Shown: positions 1 through 6,928 of the stretch, one piece after another
Layout of the letters: each line of letters starts with the position of its first letter
Position numbering within the stretch: position 1 is the first letter of the stretch
Assembly: GCA_016763045.1 (NCBI GenBank)
Contig: JAESUN010000411.1
Coordinates: 1 to 7,236 of the forward strand
From: Opitutaceae bacterium
Lineage (GTDB): Bacteria > Verrucomicrobiota > Verrucomicrobiia > Opitutales > Opitutaceae
DNA: 7,236 nt
Direction: 5' to 3'
Translations under genes and position numbers: made by a program
Notes under the pieces: generated by a model
The model's database searches: none
Seen by the model: the letters and a program-made list of their open reading frames with translations, nothing else
Told to the model about the DNA's origin: nothing

Positions 1-106
1 AAAGCCCCCGCTGTACACCTGACGAGAAAAACAGTAATGCCACCGGAATGCAGACCAGCAAAAATATTCCCAGCAATATACGTATTATTTTGGATTTCCG
101 TCTCAT
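1..106 (-). CDS. N-terminus of a membrane-anchored protein (partial, runs off the left edge)
   Basis: Thirty-five codons are visible from an ATG at 106. The start is set by a near-perfect ribosome binding site (AAGGAGGT at 112-119, six bases between AGGAGG and the ATG). The protein opens with a basic stretch (MRRKSKIIR) and then a hydrophobic segment of roughly residues 10-27 (ILLGIFLLVCIPVALLFF), followed by SSGVQRGL. This is a signal anchor or uncleaved signal sequence. The cysteine at residue 19 is preceded by Val rather than Gly/Ala/Ser, so it is a poor lipobox. The layout (short basic start, one membrane segment, then a short polar turn) resembles the N-termini of AsmA/TamB-type envelope proteins, but that is a guess from 35 residues and no family can be assigned. 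The gene follows the small ORF at 118-257 so closely that their translation may be coupled. Confidence 0.7.
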   Translation of the reverse strand, partial: MRRKSKIIRILLGIFLLVCIPVALLFFSSGVQRGL

Positions 107-111
107 CTAAA

Positions 112-119
112 ACCTCCTT
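112..119 (-). promoter_or_regulatory. Strong Shine-Dalgarno site overlapping an upstream stop codon
   Basis: AAGGAGGT lies five bases before the ATG at 106 (six from the AGGAGG core). Its first bases share the TAA (120-118) that ends the upstream small reading frame, an arrangement typical of translational coupling. It is the only consensus-quality site before any full gene start in the window. Confidence 0.8.
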
Positions 120-257
120 ATTTTTCCAGCTCTTCACCCATCCTTACCAGACTGATCATTTCAGATATCATATCATAAATCTCCGGCTCTGACGACTCGA
201 CCGACCAGAACTCATTTAAGTGATAAAAGTATGCTATCCCTTTAAATCAGTCAACAT
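118..257 (-). CDS. Small ORF (46 residues) intact only with a -1 frame change; possible programmed frameshift or broken gene
   Basis: An ATG at 257, preceded by GAGGG about six bases upstream, reads ATG TTG ACT GAT TTA AAG GGA TAG and stops after seven codons. The -1 frame is open from there to the TAA at 118-120. The bases at 246-240 form T TTA AAG, an X XXY YYZ slippery heptamer in the correct phase. A slip there gives MLTDLKGIAYFYHLNEFW, continuing to ISLVRMGEELEK, 46 residues in all. The composition is protein-like, with aromatic residues then an acidic helical tail, no stops, and an end that overlaps the next gene's ribosome binding site. I do not recognise a family. Alternatives are a real frameshift mutation, a sequencing indel, or translation of only the short tail from an internal ATG (MISEMISLVRMGEELEK). 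It lies 38 bases after tkt on the same strand, so it may be in the same transcript. Confidence 0.4.
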
Positions 258-295
258 GGAGTCCCTCTAGGTTCCGCGTTCTCAGTCGAAATCGC

Positions 296-2296
296 TTAAA
301 AAGCCAGATCTCGAGCCACAGCGACAACAGCCTCAACGGTGACACCCAGTTCTTTCAACACGATATCACCAGGAGCAGATAAGCCAAAACGATCGATTCC
401 AACGACCTTCCCGTCCAGCCCTACATACCGATACCACGAATCGGATACACCCGCTTCGACCGCCAGACGTTTGCGACAATCTGCTGGCAAAACGCTTTCA
501 CGATACTCGCTACTCTGCCGTTCAAATCGTTCAAAACAAGGCATCGAAATAACCCGGACACCTTCTCCCAGTTCATTAGCTGCTTCGAGCGCCATGCTCA
601 ACTCACTCCCACATGAAAGGATAATACCCGAAAGCGCACTCGTTTCCTTACGTGCGATATATCCACCTTTCAGCACACCTTCTCGACGTGTCTTTACCGG
701 AATCTCTGTCAGGTCCGGAAGATTCTGACGGCTCAGGCTCAATCCAGTAGGACCATCTGTTCTTTCAAAAGCAGCTACAATCGCTCCCGCAGCTTCCTCG
801 GCATCAGCTGGTTTGATCATATCCAATCCTGGAATATTACGTAGACTGCTCATCGTCTCAACAGGCTGATGGGTCGGTCCATCTACCCCAACACCCACAC
901 TGTCATGAGTCCAGTACCAGAGTGACGGCAGTTTAGCTAAAGCAGACAAACGCACAGACGGCCGCATGTAATCCGAGAACGTAAAAAACGTCGCACCGGA
1001 AGCCATGAAGAGTCCCTCATAGCTAAATCCATTGACGATGGCTCCCATCGCATGCTCACGAATACCGAAGCGAATATTACGCCCCAATCGATTTTCCTTA
1101 GAAAAGTCTCCACCCGCATCACTCAGGTAATTCTTCGTGGATCCATGTAAATCCGCACTACCACTGATGATAAGAGAAAGCTTTTTCGCTAGGACATCCA
1201 GAACCTTTCCTCCGGAAACACGTGTGGCCATAGCCTTGTCTCCCGCCTCCGGGATACTGGCAAACAACTCATCCACAGATGGAAGCTTACGAGCATATCC
1301 GTCCTCCAGAAGCTGAGCCTTTTCCTCATTGGCACTCTTCCATTCAGCATAGAGAGAATCCCACTCAGTGTTCTCAGCCGTTCTCTTCTCTGCCATTTCA
1401 GCAAAGTAAGAACGCACCTCATCGGAAACATAAAAACTACCTTCAGGAAGCCCCAGGCCTGCTCGCGCACTCTCAGCAAAAGCGGCTCCTCCTTCTCCAT
1501 GAGCCGCTGAAGTTCCGGCAACTTCAGGGATCCCCCTTCCTATTTCTGTTCTTGCGATGATCAACTGGGGTTTTCCGGCAGTCGAAGATTTCGCTTTCTC
1601 ATAAGCACCGAGAAAAGCAGTAATATCATGTCCATCCACTGTGCTGACCTCAAACCCATAAGCCTCAAACTTCTGAGTGACATTTTCAGACTGTGAAACA
1701 TCCGCCTGCGCATCCAGAGTCACATCATTGCTGTCATAGATGAGGATCAAGTTATCCAACGCATTGTGCCCGGCAAAGGAACAAGCCTCTTGTGCCACAC
1801 CCTCCTGCAAGCATCCATCTCCCGCCAGACAAACAACCTTATAATCAAAAATAGTATGGTCCGCGGTGTTAAAGTGAGCCTCCGCCATCTTACCAGACAT
1901 TGCCATCCCTACCGCATTTCCGATCCCTTGGCCCAATGGCCCTGTCGTCGCCTCGACTCCGTCGGTTTCTCTAAATTCAGGATGCCCAGGTGTCTTACTG
2001 TGCAAATGGCGAAATTTCGCCAAATCATCCAGAGACAGATCGTAACCCGACAAATGCAGCCACCCATATAGAAACGTGGAACCGTGACCTGCTGAAAGCA
2101 CAAATCGGTCTCGGTTCAACCACCGTGAGTTGGTCGGATTAAAACGTAACGCATGTCCAAAAAGACTCGCACCCACCTCTGCTGAACCCAAAGGCAAACC
2201 CAAGTGACCGGTCTTTTCCGCTGCGATAACCGCATCGATAGCTAAGCCCCGGGCTTCATTCGAAGCCTTTTGAAGTATTTCAGTATTAAAAGACAT
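296..2296 (-). CDS. tkt: Transketolase
   Basis: Thiamine diphosphate enzyme moving two-carbon ketol units between sugar phosphates in the non-oxidative pentose phosphate pathway; cytoplasmic. From the ATG at 2296 it has 666 residues, a full family length. Visible landmarks are TGHLGLPLG (His31), SAGHGS (His71), KTPGHPE (His105), the TPP/metal motif GDGCLQEG beginning at 159 and ending with YDSN (Asn190), AAHGE (His266), [13 protein letters not shown] with the catalytic Glu414, and [18 protein letters not shown] in the pyrimidine domain. The C-terminal domain is complete ([25 protein letters not shown]). TGHLG replaces the commoner SGHPG near the first active-site His. I chose the ATG at 2296 because the in-frame ATG at 2344 lies against the rplS terminator and adds non-conserved residues. 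No Shine-Dalgarno site precedes it. It needs its own promoter because a terminator lies upstream. Confidence 0.96.
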   Translation of the reverse strand: MSFNTEILQKASNEARGLAIDAVIAAEKTGHLGLPLGSAEVGASLFGHALRFNPTNSRWLNRDRFVLSAGHGSTFLYGWLHLSGYDLSLDDLAKFRHLHSKTPGHPEFRETDGVEATTGPLGQGIGNAVGMAMSGKMAEAHFNTADHTIFDYKVVCLAGDGCLQEGVAQEACSFAGHNALDNLILIYDSNDVTLDAQADVSQSENVTQKFEAYGFEVSTVDGHDITAFLGAYEKAKSSTAGKPQLIIARTEIGRGIPEVAGTSAAHGEGGAAFAESARAGLGLPEGSFYVSDEVRSYFAEMAEKRTAENTEWDSLYAEWKSANEEKAQLLEDGYARKLPSVDELFASIPEAGDKAMATRVSGGKVLDVLAKKLSLIISGSADLHGSTKNYLSDAGGDFSKENRLGRNIRFGIREHAMGAIVNGFSYEGLFMASGATFFTFSDYMRPSVRLSALAKLPSLWYWTHDSVGVGVDGPTHQPVETMSSLRNIPGLDMIKPADAEEAAGAIVAAFERTDGPTGLSLSRQNLPDLTEIPVKTRREGVLKGGYIARKETSALSGIILSCGSELSMALEAANELGEGVRVISMPCFERFERQSSEYRESVLPADCRKRLAVEAGVSDSWYRYVGLDGKVVGIDRFGLSAPGDIVLKELGVTVEAVVAVARDLAF

Positions 2297-2301
2297 GCGC
2301 A

Positions 2302-2331
2302 GATATAATGGCCCACTCCATCCCGTCGCAA
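2302..2331 (-). promoter_or_regulatory. Possible tkt promoter, giving a near-leaderless transcript
   Basis: On the minus strand TTGCGA (2331-2326) is followed by an 18-base spacer and TATATC (2307-2302), each matching 4 of 6 consensus bases. Transcription would start about six bases downstream, at or near the tkt ATG at 2296. This fits the lack of a Shine-Dalgarno site but rests on weak boxes. Confidence 0.3.
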
Positions 2332-2345
2332 GACTATCGTACAAA

Positions 2346-2371
2346 AAAAGCGAGCCCTTCAGCTCGCTTTT
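2346..2371 (-). terminator. Intrinsic terminator after rplS
   Basis: A perfect 10-bp stem, AAAAGCGAGC (2346-2355) with GCTCGCTTTT (2362-2371), closes a six-base loop. On the minus strand it is followed by a run of seven T (complement of 2343-2349, partly within the stem). It lies 20 bases beyond the rplS stop and ends the rpsP-trmD-rplS transcript before tkt. Confidence 0.9.
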
Positions 2372-2391
2372 AAAATTTGCTAGAAAATAGC

Positions 2392-2745
2392 TTAGTTCTG
2401 CTGTTTTCTCTTCACCTGAACAGCTCTCTTACCGATTCGCTCACGAAGATAATAAAGACGTGCGCGCATAACCTGGCTTTCACTCTCTATTTCGATTTTT
2501 GCGACGTTTGGGCTATGAACAGGAAAAACCTTCTCAACACCTTCTCCAGATGCAATTCTGCGGACAGTAAACGTCTCCTGAATACCTCCACCTTTTCGAC
2601 AGATAACGATACCAGCAAAGATCTGGATACGTTCTTTGTCTCCTTCACGAACTTTCGTGTGAACACGAACTCCGTCACCTACCTTAAAAGGAGGAAGATC
2701 TGACTTGAGCTGGTCTTGAGTAATTTCTTTAACGATGGCTTTCAT
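2392..2745 (-). CDS. rplS: 50S ribosomal protein L19
   Basis: Large-subunit protein near the 30S-50S interface. The 117 residues match the family along the whole length: [65 protein letters not shown], then the basic tail [19 protein letters not shown]. The length is normal. Its ATG (2745-2743) lies inside the end of trmD, an overlap of 17 bases in a different frame, and there is no Shine-Dalgarno site, so it probably depends on translation of trmD. It is the last gene before the terminator at 2346-2371. Confidence 0.97.
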   Translation of the reverse strand: MKAIVKEITQDQLKSDLPPFKVGDGVRVHTKVREGDKERIQIFAGIVICRKGGGIQETFTVRRIASGEGVEKVFPVHSPNVAKIEIESESQVMRARLYYLRERIGKRAVQVKRKQQN

Positions 2746-3418
2746 TGGACTTGGAAAATAAATCTGGTCTGCGACATTCAGTGAGTTCTATCCTTCTTTC
2801 GTGTCGCCATTTGTCGATCTGCTTATGATTACCTGAAAGCAGGATCTCCGGAACAGGCAACCCACGGAAGTTGGCAGGTCTCGTGTACTGAGGGAAGTCG
2901 AGCAAATTGTCTGTGAAACTTTCGTGAGTCAATGATTTTTCCTCACCTAAAAACCCTGGGATAAAACGGCTGAAACAATCTACCAAAACAGCAGCCGCCA
3001 AAGTGCCGTTTGTCAGCACATAATCTCCTATGCTGATCTCTCTGTCGACCAACTCATCCCTCACGCGCTGATCAATCCCCTCATAATGTCCACTCAGCAA
3101 GATAAGGTGCTCTTCCCCAGAGGTTTCTTCGGCTATTCCCTGGGTAAGCGACTCCCCATCAGGCGTTAAAAAAATCGTTTTCGAAACCGGACTGCGCAAG
3201 GCTTCGATCGCATCGAACAAAGGCTCTGGCTTCAAAACCATCCCCGCACCACCCCCAAAAGGCCGATCATCCGTCACCTTATGCTTATCCCTCGCCCAAT
3301 CACGAAGATTGTGGACTTTCAGATCCAATAGGCCCGTTTCTCTCGCCCTGCCCACCATACTTTCTGCCAAGAACCCATCTAGCATGGCAGGAAAAAGGGT
3401 AAGAATGTCTATTTTCAT
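2729..3418 (-). CDS. trmD: tRNA (guanine-37 N1)-methyltransferase TrmD
   Basis: SPOUT-class enzyme that uses S-adenosylmethionine to make m1G37 in tRNAs with G36, preventing frameshifting. 229 residues from the ATG at 3418. Visible motifs are MKIDILTLFP, DDRPFGGGAGMVLKPEP, the knot sequence LLSGHYEGIDQRV, EISIGDYVLTNGTLAAAVLVD, the conserved Arg in SRFIPGFLG, and the C-terminal PQYTRPANFRGLPVPEILL, SGNHKQIDKWRHERR, RRPDLF. Two positions differ from the Escherichia/Haemophilus pattern: GGE in YVLTGGEL is NGT, and the Asp of EDSF (catalytic Asp169 in those enzymes) is Glu in HESF. I believe acidic replacement occurs in other lineages, so activity is likely. The start at 3466 is rejected because it would translate through the hairpin at 3439-3461. 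It overlaps rplS by 17 bases and lacks a Shine-Dalgarno site. Confidence 0.96.
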   Translation of the reverse strand: MKIDILTLFPAMLDGFLAESMVGRARETGLLDLKVHNLRDWARDKHKVTDDRPFGGGAGMVLKPEPLFDAIEALRSPVSKTIFLTPDGESLTQGIAEETSGEEHLILLSGHYEGIDQRVRDELVDREISIGDYVLTNGTLAAAVLVDCFSRFIPGFLGEEKSLTHESFTDNLLDFPQYTRPANFRGLPVPEILLSGNHKQIDKWRHERRIELTECRRPDLFSKSNESHR

Positions 3419-3433
3419 GGGATTCAAGAGAAT

Positions 3434-3461
3434 AAAAAAGGTCCGGCTAAAAGCCGAACCT
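3434..3461 (-). terminator. Intrinsic terminator or attenuator between rpsP and trmD
   Basis: On the minus strand AGGTTCGGCT (3461-3452) pairs with AGCCGGACCT (3448-3439), a 10-bp stem with one G-U pair and a three-base loop, followed directly by six T (3439-3434). It ends 15 bases before the trmD ATG. It should stop part of the rpsP transcription, giving more S16 mRNA than trmD-rplS mRNA, unless trmD has its own promoter. Confidence 0.8.
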
Positions 3462-3528
3462 GTCATACTATGCTGCGATCACTTCGACAGAATCACTCTG
3501 CCTCAGATCGAGGTAAAAAGCCAGCTTC

Positions 3529-3789
3529 TTAGCTGTCTGCAGCGGCTCTTCTTGCTTTTTTCAACAAAGAACGTGACGTATCTGTTGGTAAAGCACCTTG
3601 GGAGATCCAGTAATCTGCCCGCTCAACATTTAGTTTGAGGATATCAGATGCATTCTTCGCTCTCGGCGAATAAGTTCCCAAAATCTCAACAAAACGTCCA
3701 TCGCGGGGAGACTGTGCCTCGCCCACAACAACTCGGTAAATAGGGTTATGAGTCGACCCAACTCGGGCCAGTTTGATTTTCAATGCCAT
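3529..3789 (-). CDS. rpsP: 30S ribosomal protein S16
   Basis: Small-subunit assembly protein. 86 residues, normal family length: MALKIKLARVGSTHNPIYRVVV, EAQSPRDGRFVEILGTYSP, LNVERADYWISQGALPTDTSRSLLKKA, then a short basic/Ala tail. It is the first gene of the rpsP-trmD-rplS cluster. rimM, often the next gene in other bacteria, is missing, and a terminator-like hairpin follows instead. No Shine-Dalgarno site precedes the ATG at 3789, but a run of eight T lies about 20 bases upstream in the leader and could bind ribosomal protein S1. Near the C-terminus a run of six A (LLKKA) offers an alternative +1 frame that stays open to a TAG at 3468-3470; I consider the annotated end more likely. Confidence 0.96.
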   Translation of the reverse strand: MALKIKLARVGSTHNPIYRVVVGEAQSPRDGRFVEILGTYSPRAKNASDILKLNVERADYWISQGALPTDTSRSLLKKARRAAADS

Positions 3790-3843
3790 GACTGCTTTGC
3801 GTATATGTAAAAAAAATGAAGTTTTCTTCTGAAAAAGCGGATC

Positions 3844-3871
3844 ATCGTCAGCTAAACTTTGCGCTTGTCAA
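3844..3871 (-). promoter_or_regulatory. Possible rpsP promoter in the rpsP/ychF divergent region
   Basis: A perfect TTGACA is present on the minus strand at 3871-3866. The best downstream boxes are poor: GACGAT (3849-3844, spacer 16, 3 of 6 matches) or GATGAT (3846-3841, spacer 19, 4 of 6). The -35 box is good and the placement between divergent genes is right, but the -10 is uncertain. I found no convincing ychF promoter on the other strand. Confidence 0.3.
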
Positions 3872-3903
3872 GCCCCTTCCTTCACAATGACATCTGCCTT
3901 CTT

Positions 3904-5007
3904 ATGCTTAAAGCTGGTATCGTCGGTCTTCCCAATGTTGGCAAGTCAACTCTCTTCAATGCGCTCACTCGCACTCACAAGGCGGAAGCGGCTAATTATC
4001 CGTTCTGTACAATCGACCCAAATGTCGGCATTGTCACCATTCCAGACGAACGCCTGGCTGTGCTAAAAGGTATTGCCAAAACGTCTGTTGTCATCCCCGC
4101 AGCTGTCGAGTTCGTCGACATCGCAGGCCTGGTAGAAGGTGCCAGTAAAGGTGAAGGCCTCGGCAATCAATTCCTGGCTACTATTCGTGAAGTAGACGCC
4201 ATTCTTCACGTGGTTCGTTGTTTTGAAGATGACGATGTCATCCACAACATGGGATCCGTCGACCCTATCCGGGATATCGAAATCATTACGACAGAGCTGA
4301 TCCTCGCGGATATCACCTCCCTCGAAAAACGAAACGAAAAAGCCATCAAAAAAGCCCGGGGCAACGACAAAGAAGCACAAGCGGAGGTCAACCTGATCGA
4401 GAAGATCCTTCCCCACCTCAATGAAACCAAACCCGCCAATACTCTGGAACTGGATGAAACCGAAGAACTCCTGATCAAATCCTTCTTCCTCCTCTCCGCC
4501 AAACCCGTCCTCTACGCCGCGAACGTTGCGGAAAGCGACCTAGCCGATCTTTCCAAAAATCCCTACGTTGAAGCCGTTACAAAATTTGCCAAAGAGCACC
4601 ACGCAGCAGCCTGCACATCCATTAGTGCCCAACTGGAGGCGGAGCTCGTCGACCTTTCAGAAGAAGAAGCCAAAGAATTTCTCTCTGACCTCGGCGTTAA
4701 AGATTCCGGAGTCGCAAAGCTCATCCGCTCTGCCTACGATCTCCTCGGCCTCGCCACCTACTTCACCGCAGGTGAACAAGAAGTGCGGGCTTGGACCATC
4801 ACTAAAGGATTTAAAGCCCCTCAAGCTGCCGGAGTCATCCATACCGATTTCGAAAAAGGCTTCATCAAAGCGGAAGTCGTCTCCTATGAAGATCTTTCCA
4901 CTCTGGGAAGCACCGCTGCTGCACGTGATGCCGGCAAATACCGGCTCGAAGGAAAAGAGTATGTCTTCAAAGACGGAGATGTAGCCCTCTTCCGTTTCAG
5001 TAAGTAG
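3904..5007 (+). CDS. ychF: Redox-/ribosome-associated ATPase YchF (OLA1 family)
   Basis: Universally conserved Obg-related P-loop NTPase that prefers ATP and binds ribosomes. 367 residues. The G1 motif GLPNVGKS is at 8-15, switch/G3 [20 protein letters not shown] at 72-91, and the YchF-specific NVAE in place of NKxD at 207-210. A helical, charged insertion lies at about 135-195, and a C-terminal TGS domain ([14 protein letters not shown] to the end) closes with [15 protein letters not shown]. The start at 3904 gives the family's [15 protein letters not shown] opening; an earlier in-frame ATG at 3859 adds non-conserved residues. No Shine-Dalgarno site: the ATG follows a pyrimidine-rich stretch (TGCCTTCTT). 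It is divergent from rpsP and convergent with recN. Confidence 0.97.
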   Translation: MLKAGIVGLPNVGKSTLFNALTRTHKAEAANYPFCTIDPNVGIVTIPDERLAVLKGIAKTSVVIPAAVEFVDIAGLVEGASKGEGLGNQFLATIREVDAILHVVRCFEDDDVIHNMGSVDPIRDIEIITTELILADITSLEKRNEKAIKKARGNDKEAQAEVNLIEKILPHLNETKPANTLELDETEELLIKSFFLLSAKPVLYAANVAESDLADLSKNPYVEAVTKFAKEHHAAACTSISAQLEAELVDLSEEEAKEFLSDLGVKDSGVAKLIRSAYDLLGLATYFTAGEQEVRAWTITKGFKAPQAAGVIHTDFEKGFIKAEVVSYEDLSTLGSTAAARDAGKYRLEGKEYVFKDGDVALFRFSK

Positions 5008-5029
5008 GACGCTCTCCTCTGAAATCTAC

Positions 5030-5053
5030 TTCTGAGGCAATCAGTCCTCAGAA
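5030..5053. terminator. Hairpin between convergent ychF and recN, weak bidirectional terminator candidate
   Basis: TTCTGAGG (5030-5037) pairs perfectly with CCTCAGAA (5046-5053) around an eight-base loop. It sits in the 50-base gap between two converging stop codons, where a shared terminator is expected, but neither strand has a clear U run after it. Confidence 0.4.
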
Positions 5054-5057
5054 AACG

Positions 5058-5450
5058 TCAGCTATTCAAAAGCTCGCCCGCATGGGCGATCGCAGATTCG
5101 GCATTTCGGTCGCCCAGCATTCGGGCCAGTTCTCCGATACGCTGATCCTTATCTCCATGGACCGAATCAATTGTCACCACCGCACGGCTTCCCGATTGAT
5201 TCTTCTCCACCACAAAATGGTGGTCTGCTTGAGCCGCAACCTGCGGAAGATGTGTCACACAAAAAACCTGATGCTTTTGGGCAATCTCGGCCATCTTAGC
5301 CCCGACAACCTTGCCTATCTCGCCCCCCACATTGGCATCGACCTCGTCAAAAACCAGGACAGGAATATCGTCCACCTCTGCTAAAACCGTTTTCAAAGCC
5401 AGCATCACCCGAGCCAATTCACCACTGGATGCAATCTTCACCAACGGCAT
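5058..5450 (-). CDS. recN: DNA repair protein RecN, C-terminal part (after an in-frame stop)
   Basis: 130 codons carrying the C-terminal half of the RecN ATPase head: ABC signature ASSGELARV at about 7-15, Walker B with catalytic acid VLVFDEVD at 31-38 followed by ANVGGE, and the H-loop VTHLPQVAA at about 65-73. It is in the same frame as the upstream part, separated from it by one TAA (5453-5451), and its first codon ATG follows that stop directly. The sequence just before (GGGAGAGCCTTAAATG) contains GGAG eight bases from the ATG, so independent or re-initiated translation is possible. By itself it lacks Walker A and cannot be a complete ATPase. It may pair with the N-terminal product, or the pair may be a nonsense-mutated gene or a sequence error. 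It converges with ychF and ends in TGA. Confidence 0.85.
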   Translation of the reverse strand: MPLVKIASSGELARVMLALKTVLAEVDDIPVLVFDEVDANVGGEIGKVVGAKMAEIAQKHQVFCVTHLPQVAAQADHHFVVEKNQSGSRAVVTIDSVHGDKDQRIGELARMLGDRNAESAIAHAGELLNS

Positions 5451-6719
5451 TTAAGGCTCTCCCACATTTGGAGAGAAAAGAAGCTCAGGCCGGGAATCTC
5501 CATGGGCAGACAACCCCGCCTCCTCAATCATTTTGAGCTCCAGGCCAGCCTTTTGAAAGCCCAGGTCCTTTACCACCACAGCTGCCTTCTGGGTTAAATC
5601 CTTACCCGCCTTCTCTCTCTGGCGTCGCAGCTTCGTCGCCACCTTGCGCGCAGCCTTCTCTGCCGCTGTAACCTCGGCCTCCAGCCGTTCCAGCGTTCCC
5701 TCTATATCTCCCTGACTCTCGACCCGATGCGACATCTCACCACGGGCGTTCAACACGACTTCCACATTCCCACCGTGCTTTCTATTAAGCTCCAGCCAAA
5801 GATTCATCCGTTCATTGATCGAGCGAATCATCCCCTCATCAAAATCAAGCCCCTCAGCCAACGCACTGAATTCTCGACCCAGATCCTCCACTTCAACTAC
5901 CAGAGAAGAAAGCCTCTCCGCCAAAGAACTGTTTTCCGCATCGATCTCTTCCAGCTCTGCACCCATTCGCACCAAAGGCTCCAGATCCTTCAAAACACCC
6001 TCATCCCCACTCAAACCATTACCGATCCCACCCGCTAACTCGATCAACTCACGAGCCCGGTCAATTCGGGTAAAATCTCTCTCCAGCTCCTCCACCGACT
6101 CCACCGTTAATTCCAGTTGATCGATCTCCGCAATCTGCCCCCTCAGATAATCAATCTGGTCCGGCGAAAGCTGCGTCTCATTTTTTAGCGCATCGATCTC
6201 AGCCAGCTTGTCTCTCCAGACACGATATCCCTTCGTATACGATTCTACCAACGATTCATGCTGCCCATATAAATCGAGTAATTCGATCTGGCACTCCATC
6301 TTCAGCAAGCGGCGAGGTTCCCCCGGCCCATGAAAATCTATCCAGCTATCACCGATTTCCTGTAAATTAGCCACGGTTGCATGGCTCCCATTCACCATCA
6401 CACGAGGCGCCTTATTCCGGGGAATCAAACGCTTGAGCAAAAGTAGCCCATCCTCACAGGGCGGCAAACTCATCTCCTCCAGTATCGCATTGATCCTCCC
6501 CTCCTCCGAAAAATACAAACCACCCTCAACCTCACAAAAATCGGCGCCCTGCCGGATCAAGCTCTTGTCCGTCCGTGCACCTGAAAGTAGACCCAACGCC
6601 CCTAGCAAAATACTCTTCCCCGCTCCGGTTTCACCCGTCACTACCGTAAAGCCATCTTCAAACTCAATTGAGAGTTCCTCGAGCAGTGCCAAATTTTTTA
6701 TCCGGATAAATTGCAGCAT
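5451..6719 (-). CDS. recN: DNA repair protein RecN, N-terminal part (ends at an in-frame TAA)
   Basis: SMC-like ATPase of double-strand break repair. The 422 residues begin MLQFIRIKNLALLEELSIEF, carry Walker A GETGAGKS at 29-36, and continue through the family's DFHGPGEP and LDLYGQHESL region (about 130-158) and a long Glu/Leu/Arg-rich coiled-coil region (about 165-390) to FSPNVGEP. In intact RecN, NPGTP or NVGEP-like sequence runs on through Leu into the signature; here that Leu position is TAA. Both parts plus the stop make 553 codons, the usual full RecN length, so nothing else is missing. The ATG at 6719 is the family start. It has no Shine-Dalgarno site, and I saw no clear LexA-type operator in the 121 bases upstream. 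The N-terminal part alone lacks signature, Walker B and H-loop. Confidence 0.9.
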   Translation of the reverse strand: MLQFIRIKNLALLEELSIEFEDGFTVVTGETGAGKSILLGALGLLSGARTDKSLIRQGADFCEVEGGLYFSEEGRINAILEEMSLPPCEDGLLLLKRLIPRNKAPRVMVNGSHATVANLQEIGDSWIDFHGPGEPRRLLKMECQIELLDLYGQHESLVESYTKGYRVWRDKLAEIDALKNETQLSPDQIDYLRGQIAEIDQLELTVESVEELERDFTRIDRARELIELAGGIGNGLSGDEGVLKDLEPLVRMGAELEEIDAENSSLAERLSSLVVEVEDLGREFSALAEGLDFDEGMIRSINERMNLWLELNRKHGGNVEVVLNARGEMSHRVESQGDIEGTLERLEAEVTAAEKAARKVATKLRRQREKAGKDLTQKAAVVVKDLGFQKAGLELKMIEEAGLSAHGDSRPELLFSPNVGEP

Positions 6720-6840
6720 GGGAATATCTATTAGTCATTTGAAACACAAAAAGAAAAGGAAAATTAGAGCTTGATCCCCTATTCGATTTTCCCATTCATC
6801 AACCCTCTTCCATCCCAGAGATGGTTAGAACCCGGTGAAA

Positions 6841-6917
6841 GGGGGATTAGCTCAGTTGGTTAGAGCACTTGCATGACACGCAAGGGGTCAGCAGTTCGAA
6901 TCTGCTATCTCCCACCA
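6841..6917 (+). tRNA. tRNA-Val(GAC)
   Basis: A 77-base cloverleaf. Acceptor GGGGGAT (6841-6847) pairs with ATCTCCC (6907-6913) with one G-U pair. The D arm starts GCTC at 6850 with AGTTGGTTAG in the loop. The anticodon stem CTTGC/GCAAG encloses ATGACAC, so the anticodon is GAC at 6875-6877 (Val, GUC/GUU codons). The T arm is AGCAG-TTCGAAT-CTGCT. The discriminator base is A6914, and CCA is encoded at 6915-6917. The 3' end is part of a 30-bp direct repeat. Confidence 0.96.
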
Positions 6918-6928
6918 TCCTTCACCAA
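6899..6928 (+). repeat. Direct repeat copy 1, overlapping the tRNA-Val 3' end
   Basis: Thirty bases identical to 7028-7057. The first 19 are the end of the T arm, the acceptor strand and CCA of the tRNA; the last 11 (TCCTTCACCAA) lie beyond it. A tRNA 3' end duplicated downstream is the usual signature of a site-specific integration site, here with only 99 bases between copies. Confidence 0.93.

Noticed and set aside
1..106. Lipoprotein signal peptide
   Set aside because: The residue before the only cysteine is Val, which does not fit a lipobox.
2296..2344. Upstream in-frame ATG for tkt (16 extra residues)
   Set aside because: It abuts the rplS terminator and adds non-conserved residues; the ATG at 2296 starts the recognisable transketolase N-terminus.
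3418..3466. Upstream in-frame ATG for trmD
   Set aside because: It would translate across the terminator hairpin; MKIDILTLFP at 3418 is the family start.
3790..3835. Attenuator in the rpsP leader (GAAG-AAAA-CTTC then eight T)
   Set aside because: The stem is only about four base pairs and too weak for termination; the T run is more simply a U-rich leader.
6720..6840. LexA/SOS operator or clear promoters between recN and tRNA-Val
   Set aside because: No CTG-N10-CAG or similar palindrome and no paired -35/-10 boxes of convincing quality were found on either strand.
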